Shown in pieces: positions 24,015 to 32,016 of a stretch of 64,000 nt of DNA (the stretch's first letter is position 1; every line of letters starts with the position of its first letter). The DNA is taken from NCBI GenBank assembly GCA_038116745.1, contig JAYODW010000020.1, positions 1 through 64,000 of the forward strand, given 5' to 3'. Below the pieces are notes generated by a model. It ran no database searches. It was not told the origin of the DNA and saw only the letters and a program-made list of their open reading frames with translations. Origin of the DNA: JAYODW01 sp038116745. Its GTDB lineage: Bacteria; Pseudomonadota; Gammaproteobacteria; Ga0077536. Made by a program: the position numbers and the translations under genes.

Positions 24015-25037
24015 ATGCGCTTCGGCTTTATGGAAGATTTCCGCAACCCGGCGAAATGGCGACGTCCGTGGCCAAATTTCTACCGCCAGATCCTGGATCA
24101 GATCCAGCGCGGCGAGGCGCTTGGGTACGATCACATCTGGCTCACTGAGCATCATTTCACCGACGATGGCTACAACCCATCACTGATGACGACGGCGGCC
24201 GCAGTCGCCATGCAGACGACCTCGATCCGAATTGGCACCTTCATCATCATCCTCCCCTACCAGCATCCCGTGCTGCTGGCGGAAGAAGTCGCCAACGTCG
24301 ACATTTTGTCCAACGGTCGCTTCGACCTCGGCGTCGGCCAGGGTTACTCCCACTACGAGTTCGACACTCTGTGCATGAACCGCAGCGAGCGCGGCATGCG
24401 CACGCGCGAGAGCATTCGGCTGATGGAGCGTCTATTCACCGAGGAGTCGGTCAGCTTCGAAGGACGCTTCACCCAGGTCAAGGAAGCACGCCTGATGCCC
24501 AAGCCGGTGCAGGACCCGCATCCGCCGATCTGGATCGGCGCCCGTGGGCCGAAGGCCATCACGCGGGCGGCCGAGATGGGCTACCACCTCATGGCCACTA
24601 TCGGCCCTGATCCGGCCCCGCTTTATCTGGAGACGCTCGCAAACAGTGGCCGCAACCCTGACGACTTCAATATCGCGCAGCTGCGGATGGTGTACTGCGC
24701 CGAAACAGAGGATCAGGCCTGGGACGAATGCCAGGATCATCTGTTTCACATGCTCGAGTTCTATCAGGACATCCTGTCAGAGGCGAACGATGCTGAGGGC
24801 GACGACACCCCGTTGCCCGTGACCAAAGCCAGCGACATGCGCCATTCCGTCCTGGCCGATCACTTCATGATCGGCACGCCCGACCAGGTAAGCGCCAAGA
24901 TCGAGCAGTTTCAGCGCGAGTATCGCTGCACCGATTTCATTATGGGAACCCAGTTCCCGGGGCTGGACCCGGCCAAAGGCACCCGGGCTCTGGAGCTGTT
25001 TGCGAAAGAGGTCATGCCCCGGTTCCGGGACGCCTGA
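24015..25037 (+). CDS. Luciferase-like flavin-dependent oxidoreductase (LLM class)
   Basis: 340-residue TIM-barrel protein of the bacterial luciferase family. Visible: MRFGFMEDFRNP at the start, YDHIWLTEHHF (about 36-46), ISIR/IRIGTFIIILPYQHPVLLAEEVANVDILSNGRFDLGVGQGY (flavin phosphate region in its second half) and the C-terminal MIGTPDQVSAKIEQF. Such enzymes use reduced FMN or F420 to oxygenate or reduce organic substrates. GGGGAGAGAACGT precedes ATG 24015. It follows an acyl-CoA dehydrogenase by 46 bases. The final codons overlap a long inverted repeat that may terminate transcription. Substrate and cofactor cannot be decided. Confidence 0.9.
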   Translation: MRFGFMEDFRNPAKWRRPWPNFYRQILDQIQRGEALGYDHIWLTEHHFTDDGYNPSLMTTAAAVAMQTTSIRIGTFIIILPYQHPVLLAEEVANVDILSNGRFDLGVGQGYSHYEFDTLCMNRSERGMRTRESIRLMERLFTEESVSFEGRFTQVKEARLMPKPVQDPHPPIWIGARGPKAITRAAEMGYHLMATIGPDPAPLYLETLANSGRNPDDFNIAQLRMVYCAETEDQAWDECQDHLFHMLEFYQDILSEANDAEGDDTPLPVTKASDMRHSVLADHFMIGTPDQVSAKIEQFQREYRCTDFIMGTQFPGLDPAKGTRALELFAKEVMPRFRDA

Positions 25038-25052
25038 ACGCTCCGGAACCGG
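25019..25052. terminator. Inverted repeat between convergent genes
   Basis: Perfect 10-bp arms CCGGTTCCGG (25019-25028) and CCGGAACCGG (25043-25052) with a 14-base loop. The left arm lies within the last codons of the luciferase-like gene and the right arm 11 bases from the stop of the convergent SRPBCC gene, fitting a bidirectional terminator. No T run is seen on either strand. Confidence 0.5.
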
Positions 25053-25062
25053 TCGAAAAGCG

Positions 25063-25482
25063 TTACGCGACGTTGGCGATCGCGTCTATCAACGCGTTGT
25101 AGAGACCCTCGAGGGCGGAGCGTACTTCGTCCTCGGGCGCGCCCGCAGGATTCCAGTTACTGCCCCAGGCAATGTTAGTGCCGCCGTCGCTTGTATCAGA
25201 CAGGGTGACTACGGCGCTGTAATTCTCTACGGGCAGTGCATTGTTTTCGATGATGCTGTAGCCGAACACCGCGCCATCGTGCAGCACGTCCAGGCGCTCA
25301 ACTACGCGCCCGCCGTCTGCCAGCACGATCGTGCGCAGGGCGCCGATCCCCTCTCCCACGCATTCGCAGGACGTTACAGCGTCGGGCAGCAATTTTTTAA
25401 CACCGCCAAAATCCGTCACTGCAGCAAACACCGCACTGCGCGGAACCTTTACGTTTCGTTCGACCAACGCGTCATACGACAT
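25063..25482 (-). CDS. SRPBCC (START/Bet v 1-like) family protein
   Basis: 139-residue single-domain protein with the helix-grip pattern: VPRSAVFAAVTDFGGVKKLLPDAVTSCECVGEGIGALRTI near the start, central strands, and a long C-terminal helix EDEVRSALEGLYNALIDAI. The family binds hydrophobic ligands in a cavity or acts as polyketide cyclase-like enzyme. GGGAGAAAATGT precedes ATG 25482. No signal peptide. It stands alone on the minus strand between a convergent luciferase-like gene and the PHA depolymerase gene, 155 bases upstream; no specific role is apparent. Confidence 0.85.
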   Translation of the reverse strand: MSYDALVERNVKVPRSAVFAAVTDFGGVKKLLPDAVTSCECVGEGIGALRTIVLADGGRVVERLDVLHDGAVFGYSIIENNALPVENYSAVVTLSDTSDGGTNIAWGSNWNPAGAPEDEVRSALEGLYNALIDAIANVA

Positions 25483-25637
25483 ACATTTTCTCCCAGAGTC
25501 GTTCAGAGGCTGAGCGCGGCTGCAAGCATCCCGCTCAAGGGGTGGCCAGCTTAGCGGCGCCGGCTCGCAAGGTCGAGTTGAGCCGCGAGTTGTCGTCCGG
25601 CTTCCGCCACGCGGGCTGGTGATAATTCGTGGCAGAT

Positions 25638-26885
25638 CTACAGCGTTTTATGTCGCCGCGCGGCGTGCGTCTGCACGAATTCACAGATTCGCGGCGCAAT
25701 CTCAGCTCTCCAGCGGCTACCGTTGAATACTCCGTAGTGACCCACATCCGGCTGCACGTAATCCACACGTCGGGCGTCGGGAATGTTGCGACAAAGGTCA
25801 TGGGCTGCCTGTGTCTGCCCGATCCCGGAGATGTCGTCGTTTTCGCCCTCTACGGTCATCAGCGCAGCCCGCGTGATCGCGCCTGGCTCTACCGGACGGC
25901 CACGATGCGTCATGGTGCCGTCCGCCAGACGATGTTCCTGAAACACGACCTGGATCGTCTCCAGGTAGTACTCCGCGGTGAGGTCCATCACCGCGAGATA
26001 TTCGTCATAAAACTTCCGATGTGCAGCGACTGAGTCTCCATCACCGTCCACGAGATTGTTGAACAGCCGGCGATGTGCCGTCAGGTGCCGGTCAAGGTTC
26101 ATAGTCATGAACCCGGTAAGCTGTAGAAACCCAGGATATACGCGCCTCATTGCACCCAGATGGGGGAACGGCACATGGGTGATAACGTTCTGCTCAAACC
26201 AGCTCAGCGGCCGTGACTTCGCCAACTCGTTTGGCTGGGTCGGGCTACGACGGGTGTCGATCGGGCTTCCCATCAGGGTCAGTGTCGCTGGCTCCGCAGG
26301 GTCCTGCTCGGCAGCCAGCAGTGCGGTCGCGGCGATGACCGCCGGTCCCGGCTGGCACACAGCCATGACGTTGAGGTCCGGGCCGAGCAGGCGCATGAAC
26401 ATCATTACGTAGTCAACATAGTCTTCCAGCGAAAAGCGCCCCTGCGCCAGCGGCACTTCGCGGGCATCCCGCCAGTCTGTGATGTAAACGTCGAAGTTCT
26501 CGACCAGGGTGCGAACGGTACCGCGCAACAGGGTTGCGTAATGTCCCGACATTGGCGCGACCACCAGCATACGAGGCAGTGCAGCGCGTTCAGCAGCCTC
26601 GGGGCACCACAGGCGCCGCAGGTCGCAGAACGGCAGACGCTTGACTACCTTCTCGGACACCGCGAGCGTCTGACCGTTCTTTTCGACTGCGGTGATGCCG
26701 AAAGACGGCCGGCCGTAGCGTTTCGTGACACCTTCGAAAACATCCAGTGCCGCAGACGCGGCTTTGACCGGATAGGTGTACGAAAAGGGATTGCCCGGGT
26801 GTTCGAGCACCAGACGCTGCAGATGCGCAGCCGCTCGGAACGGCGCAACCGCCGCGTGGGTCATTTCGTAGAGCTGATAGAGCAC
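25638..26885 (-). CDS. phaZ: Intracellular polyhydroxyalkanoate depolymerase
   Basis: 415-residue alpha/beta hydrolase that mobilises stored PHA granules. The catalytic triad is recognisable: nucleophile Cys177 in AVCQPGPA (Cys in place of Ser, as in intracellular PhaZ), Asp in VEGENDDISG and His in DVGHYGVFNG. GTG 26885 has GAGG 8 bases upstream and gives the usual N-terminus (LYQLYEMTHAAVAPFRA) and length; the frame continues upstream to 26987 with a 34-residue extension that has no family counterpart. The gene is divergent from the VOC gene at 27057. No PHA synthase or phasin is in the window. Confidence 0.88.
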   Translation of the reverse strand: MLYQLYEMTHAAVAPFRAAAHLQRLVLEHPGNPFSYTYPVKAASAALDVFEGVTKRYGRPSFGITAVEKNGQTLAVSEKVVKRLPFCDLRRLWCPEAAERAALPRMLVVAPMSGHYATLLRGTVRTLVENFDVYITDWRDAREVPLAQGRFSLEDYVDYVMMFMRLLGPDLNVMAVCQPGPAVIAATALLAAEQDPAEPATLTLMGSPIDTRRSPTQPNELAKSRPLSWFEQNVITHVPFPHLGAMRRVYPGFLQLTGFMTMNLDRHLTAHRRLFNNLVDGDGDSVAAHRKFYDEYLAVMDLTAEYYLETIQVVFQEHRLADGTMTHRGRPVEPGAITRAALMTVEGENDDISGIGQTQAAHDLCRNIPDARRVDYVQPDVGHYGVFNGSRWRAEIAPRICEFVQTHAARRHKTL

Positions 26886-27056
26886 AGGGATTGCCTCAGG
26901 TGCGGAACGAAGCAGACGCAGGGCAGTAATTTTTTGCGCTGCAGCATACGTCACCCCTTCACCGCTGCCAAGCAAAGCTTCCGACAACTTACGTGGTCAC
27001 ATGATTCAATCGTGGCTCGCTTACAATGCATAGACAAACCCGGTGGAGGATTTGCC

Positions 27057-27464
27057 ATGCCCCTTGATCGCCTGGACCACTACTTTGTTTATTCCTCAGA
27101 CCTGGAGCGTACCCGCAGCTTCTATACCGACGTGCTCGGCATGGAGTGCGGCGCACGGCCGGATTTCGGCTTCCCGGGGCATTGGTTCTACCTGGAAGGG
27201 AGACCGGTGGTGCACGCCGGGAATGACGAGTTCAAGGGTGGCTACGTGACCGATGATGCCCCGAGACAGATCGAGGGCGGCACCGGTCCGGTTGATCACA
27301 TCGCGTTCCGCGGGCGCAATATCGATGAGTTCATCGAGCGTTTCAGTGCTGCAGGACTCAAGTTCAACCGTCAGGAAATCCCGGACTTCGGGTTAAGCCA
27401 GCTGTTCGTGAAAGACCCGGATGGGGTCACAATCGAGCTGAATTTCTTTCATGCCGACGGCTGA
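27057..27464 (+). CDS. VOC (glyoxalase/bleomycin resistance) family protein
   Basis: 135-residue two-motif vicinal-oxygen-chelate protein. Starts at ATG 27057 behind a strong GGAGG; the frame is open far upstream but only this start fits. The first half has LDHYFVYSSDLERTRSFYTDVLGM with His8 as a likely metal ligand, and the second half GPVDHIAFRGRNIDEF with a second His and KDPDGVTIELNFF with the metal-binding Glu. Possible roles are dioxygenase, isomerase or lyase. The stop overlaps the start of the DUF1329 gene by 14 bases, so the two are co-translated. Confidence 0.9.
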   Translation: MPLDRLDHYFVYSSDLERTRSFYTDVLGMECGARPDFGFPGHWFYLEGRPVVHAGNDEFKGGYVTDDAPRQIEGGTGPVDHIAFRGRNIDEFIERFSAAGLKFNRQEIPDFGLSQLFVKDPDGVTIELNFFHADG

Positions 27465-28803
27465 TTGGGCGCATTATTTCCGCGCACCGCGGCTCTTAAC
27501 GTCGGACTGGACCCGCGTCCTGTGTACCGTCCTGCTCGGCCTGACCATTGCCACGAGCGGCGCGGCAGCGGATTTTCACGTCGATCTGCCGCAGCTGAAC
27601 GAGCTGACCCCGCGCCCGGGCCTGGTTATCGACGGCAGCAATAGCAACCGCTACGCCCACCTGCTGGATCCCGATTTCCTACAGTTCATCACCGCGGGCG
27701 CGGTGACACTGGAGGTCGGAGAGCCGCTGTCTTTCGATCCTCACCCGGCTTTTATCCACGCCACGGAGCGTCTGCGCGGTCAGGCTGCGCTGGCCGAGGA
27801 GCGCGGACAGCTGAGCAATTTTTCACAGGGCCTGCCGTTTCCGGGCGAGCTTCAAGGCGCCGATAAAGAGGCCGGAGAGCGCCTGGCCTGGAACATGCGC
27901 TACGCCTACACCGGTGACAGCGGTGTGCTGCCGGAAATTCACTGGCAGCTGAAAGACTGGCGCAGCGAGAAAGTCGAATTCGAAATGCTGTTCGAAGCGC
28001 GCCTGATGCGCTTCATGTACCGGCATGTGCTGGAACCCATTCCGTTCGTTGATCCCAATCCACAGGACGCCTACGGCGCGTTTTTCCTCAACGCCATTGA
28101 TGCCGGGAGCTATGACGGTACGCAGGCGCTGGTGTTTGCTAACCGCGACGACATGCGTGAGCTCAACGGCTGGGTCTACATTCCACCGCTGAACCGCACG
28201 CAGTCCCTCGCCTCTTTTTCAACCGAGGAATCGATGTTCGGCAGCGATATCCTGCCGACAGATTTCATCGTCTATTCCGGACGCCTGACGGATATGGACT
28301 GGGCCTATCTGGGCGAGACCTACATGCTGCTGCCGTTCTACCGCCATGACCTGGTTCAGCTGTCCCCCCGCAAAGCGCGCAAATATGAGTACTGGCACGT
28401 CGACTTCAATGGTCGCGCCGGCTGTTTTCCCCGGGTTCAATGGCAGGTGCGTCCCGTCCGCATCCTGGTCGGGACGGCGCGTGACCCCGCCGCCCGTGCA
28501 CAGAAGCGGATCCTGTATGTGGATGCCCAGACCCACGTCGTTGCCCTGTGGAAGGTCTTTCGCGAAGACGACGCGCTGTGGAAATTTGCGCTGACCAGTT
28601 ACGCCCACCCTAACTCGCATCTGCCGGAAAACAATGAATCGGGCGCCCCGATCCCGACTGCTTTCAGCTCCATCGATATCACGACCAACCGCTGCACGAC
28701 CGTGCAGCTGCTGACCCGGGTCAATGTGGCCGACGTCACGGCGGAAGATTTCGACACCGGGCGCATGCAGAGCGGCGGAGGGCGCGGCTTCAGGCGGCGC
28801 TAA
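27451..28803 (+). CDS. DUF1329 family exported protein
   Basis: 450 residues with a hydrophobic N-terminal segment (VLCTVLLGLTIATSGAAADF, about 23-42) that looks like a signal peptide after a long n-region. The body resembles DUF1329 proteins, periplasmic LolA/LolB-like proteins often found near resistance-nodulation or catabolic genes: RLAWNMRYAYTGDSG, WVYIPPLNRTQ, FGSDILPTDFIVYSGRLTDMDW and RKARKYEYWHVD. It may handle hydrophobic molecules between membranes. The start overlaps the VOC gene end by 14 bases. A luciferase-like gene follows after 78 bases. Confidence 0.8.
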   Translation: MPTADWAHYFRAPRLLTSDWTRVLCTVLLGLTIATSGAAADFHVDLPQLNELTPRPGLVIDGSNSNRYAHLLDPDFLQFITAGAVTLEVGEPLSFDPHPAFIHATERLRGQAALAEERGQLSNFSQGLPFPGELQGADKEAGERLAWNMRYAYTGDSGVLPEIHWQLKDWRSEKVEFEMLFEARLMRFMYRHVLEPIPFVDPNPQDAYGAFFLNAIDAGSYDGTQALVFANRDDMRELNGWVYIPPLNRTQSLASFSTEESMFGSDILPTDFIVYSGRLTDMDWAYLGETYMLLPFYRHDLVQLSPRKARKYEYWHVDFNGRAGCFPRVQWQVRPVRILVGTARDPAARAQKRILYVDAQTHVVALWKVFREDDALWKFALTSYAHPNSHLPENNESGAPIPTAFSSIDITTNRCTTVQLLTRVNVADVTAEDFDTGRMQSGGGRGFRRR

Positions 28804-28881
28804 ATCAGACGACCTTGGGGTCGGCGGTGACTCTTTCGCCGCTGCACTTTGAGCGTCGGCTCTATCAAGGGGAGAACGACT

Positions 28882-29958
28882 ATGAAATTCAGCCTGCACG
28901 TGCAGACACGAATCACCGACTGGCAGCTCATCAAGGAGCTAGAAGATCTCGGCTATGACGCTGCCTGGGTTCCAGATACCCAGATGATGTGGAGCGACTG
29001 CTACGCCACCATGGCGCTGGCCGCGCAGAACACCAGCCGGATCCGGATCGGGACCGGCGTCGCGATTGCCGGGACCCGTATCGCGCCGACCACGGCTGCC
29101 GCCATCGCCTCGGTCAACGCCATCGCGCCGGGGCGCATTTTTCTGGGCATCGGCACAGGTCACACGGCGATGCGCGTCATGGGTCAGGACCCGCTGCCGA
29201 TCAAAGAATTCCGGGAATACCTCCGGGTCGTCCGCGCCATGCTGCAGGGCGAGGAAGTGGAATACACCTATCGCGGCCGTACCACCCCGATCGTGTGGCA
29301 GGACCACGGCACGGGATTCCGTAACATTGAGACCCCCATTCCTATCTACGTAGCGGCCAACGGCCCGCGTGCCCTGCGCACCGCGGGGATGTACGGCGAC
29401 GGTCTCGTGTCCGTCTTTAACGAACAGAAAGCAGTGCTCGATTTCAACCTTGCTCATGTGCGCGAGGGCGGCGCCATGGCCAATCGTGACCTGTCGGACT
29501 ACCACACGGTGTCCCTGACCAACGCGGTCATTCTTCAAGCTGGCGAGAAGCTGACCGACGACGCAGTCATAGAGCGCGCCGGTTCCTGGGTCGTGACGGC
29601 CCTGCATTTCGTCTATGAAATCTGGCGTTACACCAAAGACGACAGCGTGGTGCCGGAATACATGAAGGGGATCTGGGAGGAGTACAACGACCACGTAGAG
29701 AATTTCCCAGTGCCGCAGGACCGCTGGCACCAGCTGATCCACGAAGGGCACTGCAGTTATTTCACGCCCGGTGAGCGCAAATTCGTGACCCCCGCCATGA
29801 TTGATGGCACCTCGCTGGTGGGCAGCCCGAGTGAGCTGGCTGAGAAAATCCGGGCTGCTGGCAGCAACGGCCTTGGTGAGGTGAGCCTCCTGCCGCCGCT
29901 GGCGCAGATCTGGCAAGTTGCTGAGGACTTCGCGAAAAACGTAATCCCGCTCGTCTGA
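28882..29958 (+). CDS. Luciferase-like flavin-dependent oxidoreductase (F420/FMN type)
   Basis: 358 residues from ATG 28882, which follows AAGGGGAGAACGACT. The N-terminus MKFSLHVQTRITDWQLIKEL, RIRIGTGVAIAGTR and GRIFLGIGTGHTAMRVMG resemble the methylene-H4MPT reductase-like branch of the luciferase family, and PIYVAANGPRALRTAGMYGDG is the second conserved barrel block. Substrate and cofactor (FMN or F420) are not settled. It is the third gene of the VOC-DUF1329-LLM run and ends 53 bases from the convergent EthD gene. Confidence 0.9.
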   Translation: MKFSLHVQTRITDWQLIKELEDLGYDAAWVPDTQMMWSDCYATMALAAQNTSRIRIGTGVAIAGTRIAPTTAAAIASVNAIAPGRIFLGIGTGHTAMRVMGQDPLPIKEFREYLRVVRAMLQGEEVEYTYRGRTTPIVWQDHGTGFRNIETPIPIYVAANGPRALRTAGMYGDGLVSVFNEQKAVLDFNLAHVREGGAMANRDLSDYHTVSLTNAVILQAGEKLTDDAVIERAGSWVVTALHFVYEIWRYTKDDSVVPEYMKGIWEEYNDHVENFPVPQDRWHQLIHEGHCSYFTPGERKFVTPAMIDGTSLVGSPSELAEKIRAAGSNGLGEVSLLPPLAQIWQVAEDFAKNVIPLV

Positions 29959-29975
29959 GCGGTCAGCCACCACCC

Positions 29976-30003
29976 GGTCCGCCGCGCAAAGTCACGGCGG
30001 GCC
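29976..30003. terminator. Hairpin between convergent genes
   Basis: GGTCCGCCG (29976-29984) and CGGCGGGCC (29995-30003) form a 9-bp stem with one U-G wobble and a 10-base loop, midway between the luciferase-like gene and the convergent EthD gene. No T run follows. Confidence 0.4.
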
Positions 30004-30011
30004 TGTCGGTA

Positions 30012-30686
30012 TTACGGGCCGGGCAGAATCACATGCTCACGCGTGATGATGAAATCCAGGTGGCCGCGCACAAAATTCGCCTCATCATCACGGGTGGCGG
30101 CGTAGGCGTCAGTGCCCACCGAACCCCGCATGGCCTGCGTGCTCTCGAACCAGGTCAGCGCGAACCCATCCAGGGCCGGTGTCCGGCCATTCAGATAGGA
30201 TGTTGCGCGCGAATGGTTCTGCACGTAGCGATCGATTGTCGGGATGCTTGCTCCTAGAGGGCCATGAACCTCGCGCCAGTAGCGCTGAAACTCCGGCACC
30301 TCCATTCCTGCCTTCCGGTGGACGAACTCGATGTTTTTCACCCCGCTGGCGGGCACCGCACCGTCCTTGATGACATGTTCGTCCACGAACAGTTGAACGT
30401 GCCGCTCGGTATCGATGAAGCGCGCTTCATCTGCCCGCACGGCATCGAGCGCTGAGGAACCGTTCAGGGCGCGCAGGGCATCGGTGCTGTCAAACCAGAG
30501 CTCAGCCACCCCGTCCGCTGCAGGCTGCAGCTTTTTGTACCCGGACAAAAGCGTGTGGCACTGCACGTAGCGCCGCAGTCCCGGGAGTCGCGAAACGACA
30601 CCGGCGTGAACGTCGCGCCAGTGCGCCTGGAAGGCCTCAACGTCCATTCCGTCACGACGTTGAAGGATCGATACCAGCTTAATCAT
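30012..30686 (-). CDS. EthD-like protein with duplicated ferredoxin-fold domain
   Basis: 224 residues from ATG 30686; the frame is open far upstream but inside the GFA gene. Two homologous halves are visible: FQAHWRDVHAGVVSRLPGLRRYVQ-type sequence near residues 18-40 and FQRYWREVHGPLGASIP followed by IDRYVQN in the second half, each followed by a DGxAxLWF/FALTWF strand and a Phe-containing end. This is a tandem dimeric alpha-beta barrel, as in EthD, a protein needed for ether-degrading P450 systems and for other cofactor-free enzymes. The ATG overlaps the GFA gene by 8 bases (coupled). Confidence 0.8.
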   Translation of the reverse strand: MIKLVSILQRRDGMDVEAFQAHWRDVHAGVVSRLPGLRRYVQCHTLLSGYKKLQPAADGVAELWFDSTDALRALNGSSALDAVRADEARFIDTERHVQLFVDEHVIKDGAVPASGVKNIEFVHRKAGMEVPEFQRYWREVHGPLGASIPTIDRYVQNHSRATSYLNGRTPALDGFALTWFESTQAMRGSVGTDAYAATRDDEANFVRGHLDFIITREHVILPGP

Positions 30687-31149
30687 GGCAGGGGCTTTCC
30701 TCTTTGCTGCCGGGGTCACGACCAGGTTCGAATGCAGGATATCGCGGCAGCTCGTCCCGCGCCTCACACCAGACCGCCGCTTCCGCCGTGAAAATGTGTC
30801 CTTCCTGCGGCAGACCAGGCAAGGCCTCGAACAGCCCGGCCCGCACACGAACGTTGTCAGCGCCGTCCCTGCGACTGTAAAGCGGCGAACCGCAGCCCGC
30901 GCAGAAACACCGCGCTTTGTTGGCAGAGGCGCGGTATTCGCGTACCAGACCATGCGGATCATCCAGCGCAAACGCCGCCATTGGCACCGGGAATACCGCG
31001 ATAAACGCGCTGCCGGAGCTGCGGCGGCATTCGCGGCAGTGGCAGAAAACCAGGCCGCCGCTGACGCCGCTCACCGACAGGCGGACCCTGCCGCACAGAC
31101 ACGCTCCGGAATAGCTCGAACGGACCGATGAAGATGCCTCAGGTTCCAT
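30679..31149 (-). CDS. GFA-family (Mss4-like zinc) protein
   Basis: 156-residue protein with the zinc-binding pattern of the glutathione-dependent formaldehyde-activating family: GACLCGRVRL (Cys17, Cys19), FCHCRECRRSSGSAF (Cys36, Cys38, Cys41) and CFCAGCGSPLYS (three more Cys near residue 80-85). Family members bind structural zinc; true formaldehyde activation is not general. It forms a two-gene unit with the downstream EthD gene. No other C1 metabolism genes are nearby. Confidence 0.88.
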   Translation of the reverse strand: MEPEASSSVRSSYSGACLCGRVRLSVSGVSGGLVFCHCRECRRSSGSAFIAVFPVPMAAFALDDPHGLVREYRASANKARCFCAGCGSPLYSRRDGADNVRVRAGLFEALPGLPQEGHIFTAEAAVWCEARDELPRYPAFEPGRDPGSKEESPCHD

Positions 31150-31357
31150 AGCTATGTACCAGTCACCACAAGGGCCGGCAGTCTAGCTCTGAGTGCCGGA
31201 CTCAGCCATTCTCCCCGGTGGGCCAGCCGTGCATGGCGCAGACGCCCGGCTGTCATTTACACGTGTCCTTCCACGCTCGCCCGCTCGGCGGTTGAGTCCC
31301 CGCAGATCTACATGGCACCATGCCGCCCGCTTAAGCGCCTTGGTTCCCGAGCTCTGA

Positions 31358-32002
31358 ATGAGACTATCTGAAGCATTTTTCGCGTTCTCGGTTCTGCTGA
31401 CGAGCACCGTCGCCGCTGGCAACGTGCACGCCGCCGCGGACGAACTCACCGGCCACTGGGAGCTGAACGAAAAGCTCAGCGAGGAGGCCGACGAGGCATT
31501 TGACGGCAAACTGCGCAAAGAGCGTCATCTCAACATCGACCGGGAGTCCGCCAGCCAGAGACGCGCCATGGACGCTTCCCAGGACAACTACTGGGAAGCA
31601 GTCGGCAAAGTACGGGAACGACGTTCGTCGAAGAACCTGCGCCGTCTGGGCAGCGCTTATCCCCTGCTCACTTCGACGCGTCTGGACATCAACCGCCTCG
31701 AGGATGGTTTCGCCTTCACCTACGACGACCTGCTGCCGCGCCGCGTGCGCCCGAACCCTGCCGGACGGGTGTACTCAGCCAAGGGTGATGAACTGATCTC
31801 GGACAGTATCGGCCACACGCTGAGCTACTGGGAAGGGGACACACTGGTGTTGGAGACCGACCCGCCGGATGGCGGTCGCTATCTCGAGAAAATCAAGCGA
31901 CTCCACGCGCCTGAGCGACTGGAGTACCGCGTCAATGTGAAGCTGCGCGTACTGACCGAGCCGGTTGAGATGGTGCGCATTTTCGAGCCGAAATCGCCCT
32001 AG
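31358..32002 (+). CDS. Exported protein of unknown function
   Basis: 214 residues with a clear signal peptide (hydrophobic FFAFSVLLTSTVAAGNVHAA, cleavage likely after residue 26) and a charged mature part. Conserved-looking pieces include DELTGHWELNEKLSEEADEA, DDLLPRRVRPNPAGRVYSA and LSYWEGDTLVLETDPPDGG; the last resembles lipocalin-like stress proteins, but I cannot name a family. No cysteines or metal motifs in the mature part. Ribosome site weak. Stands alone; convergent with the CoA-transferase gene 14 bases downstream. Confidence 0.7.
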   Translation: MRLSEAFFAFSVLLTSTVAAGNVHAAADELTGHWELNEKLSEEADEAFDGKLRKERHLNIDRESASQRRAMDASQDNYWEAVGKVRERRSSKNLRRLGSAYPLLTSTRLDINRLEDGFAFTYDDLLPRRVRPNPAGRVYSAKGDELISDSIGHTLSYWEGDTLVLETDPPDGGRYLEKIKRLHAPERLEYRVNVKLRVLTEPVEMVRIFEPKSP

Positions 32003-32016
32003 CGCGGCCTCACGCC

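Noticed and set aside
26886..26987. 34-residue N-terminal extension of the PHA depolymerase
   Set aside because: GTG 26885 has GAGG at good spacing and gives the usual family start and length.
28939..29973. 344-codon open frame on the minus strand opposite the luciferase-like gene
   Set aside because: It is the antisense of a clear family member and its translation has no recognisable motifs; long antisense frames are common at this GC content.
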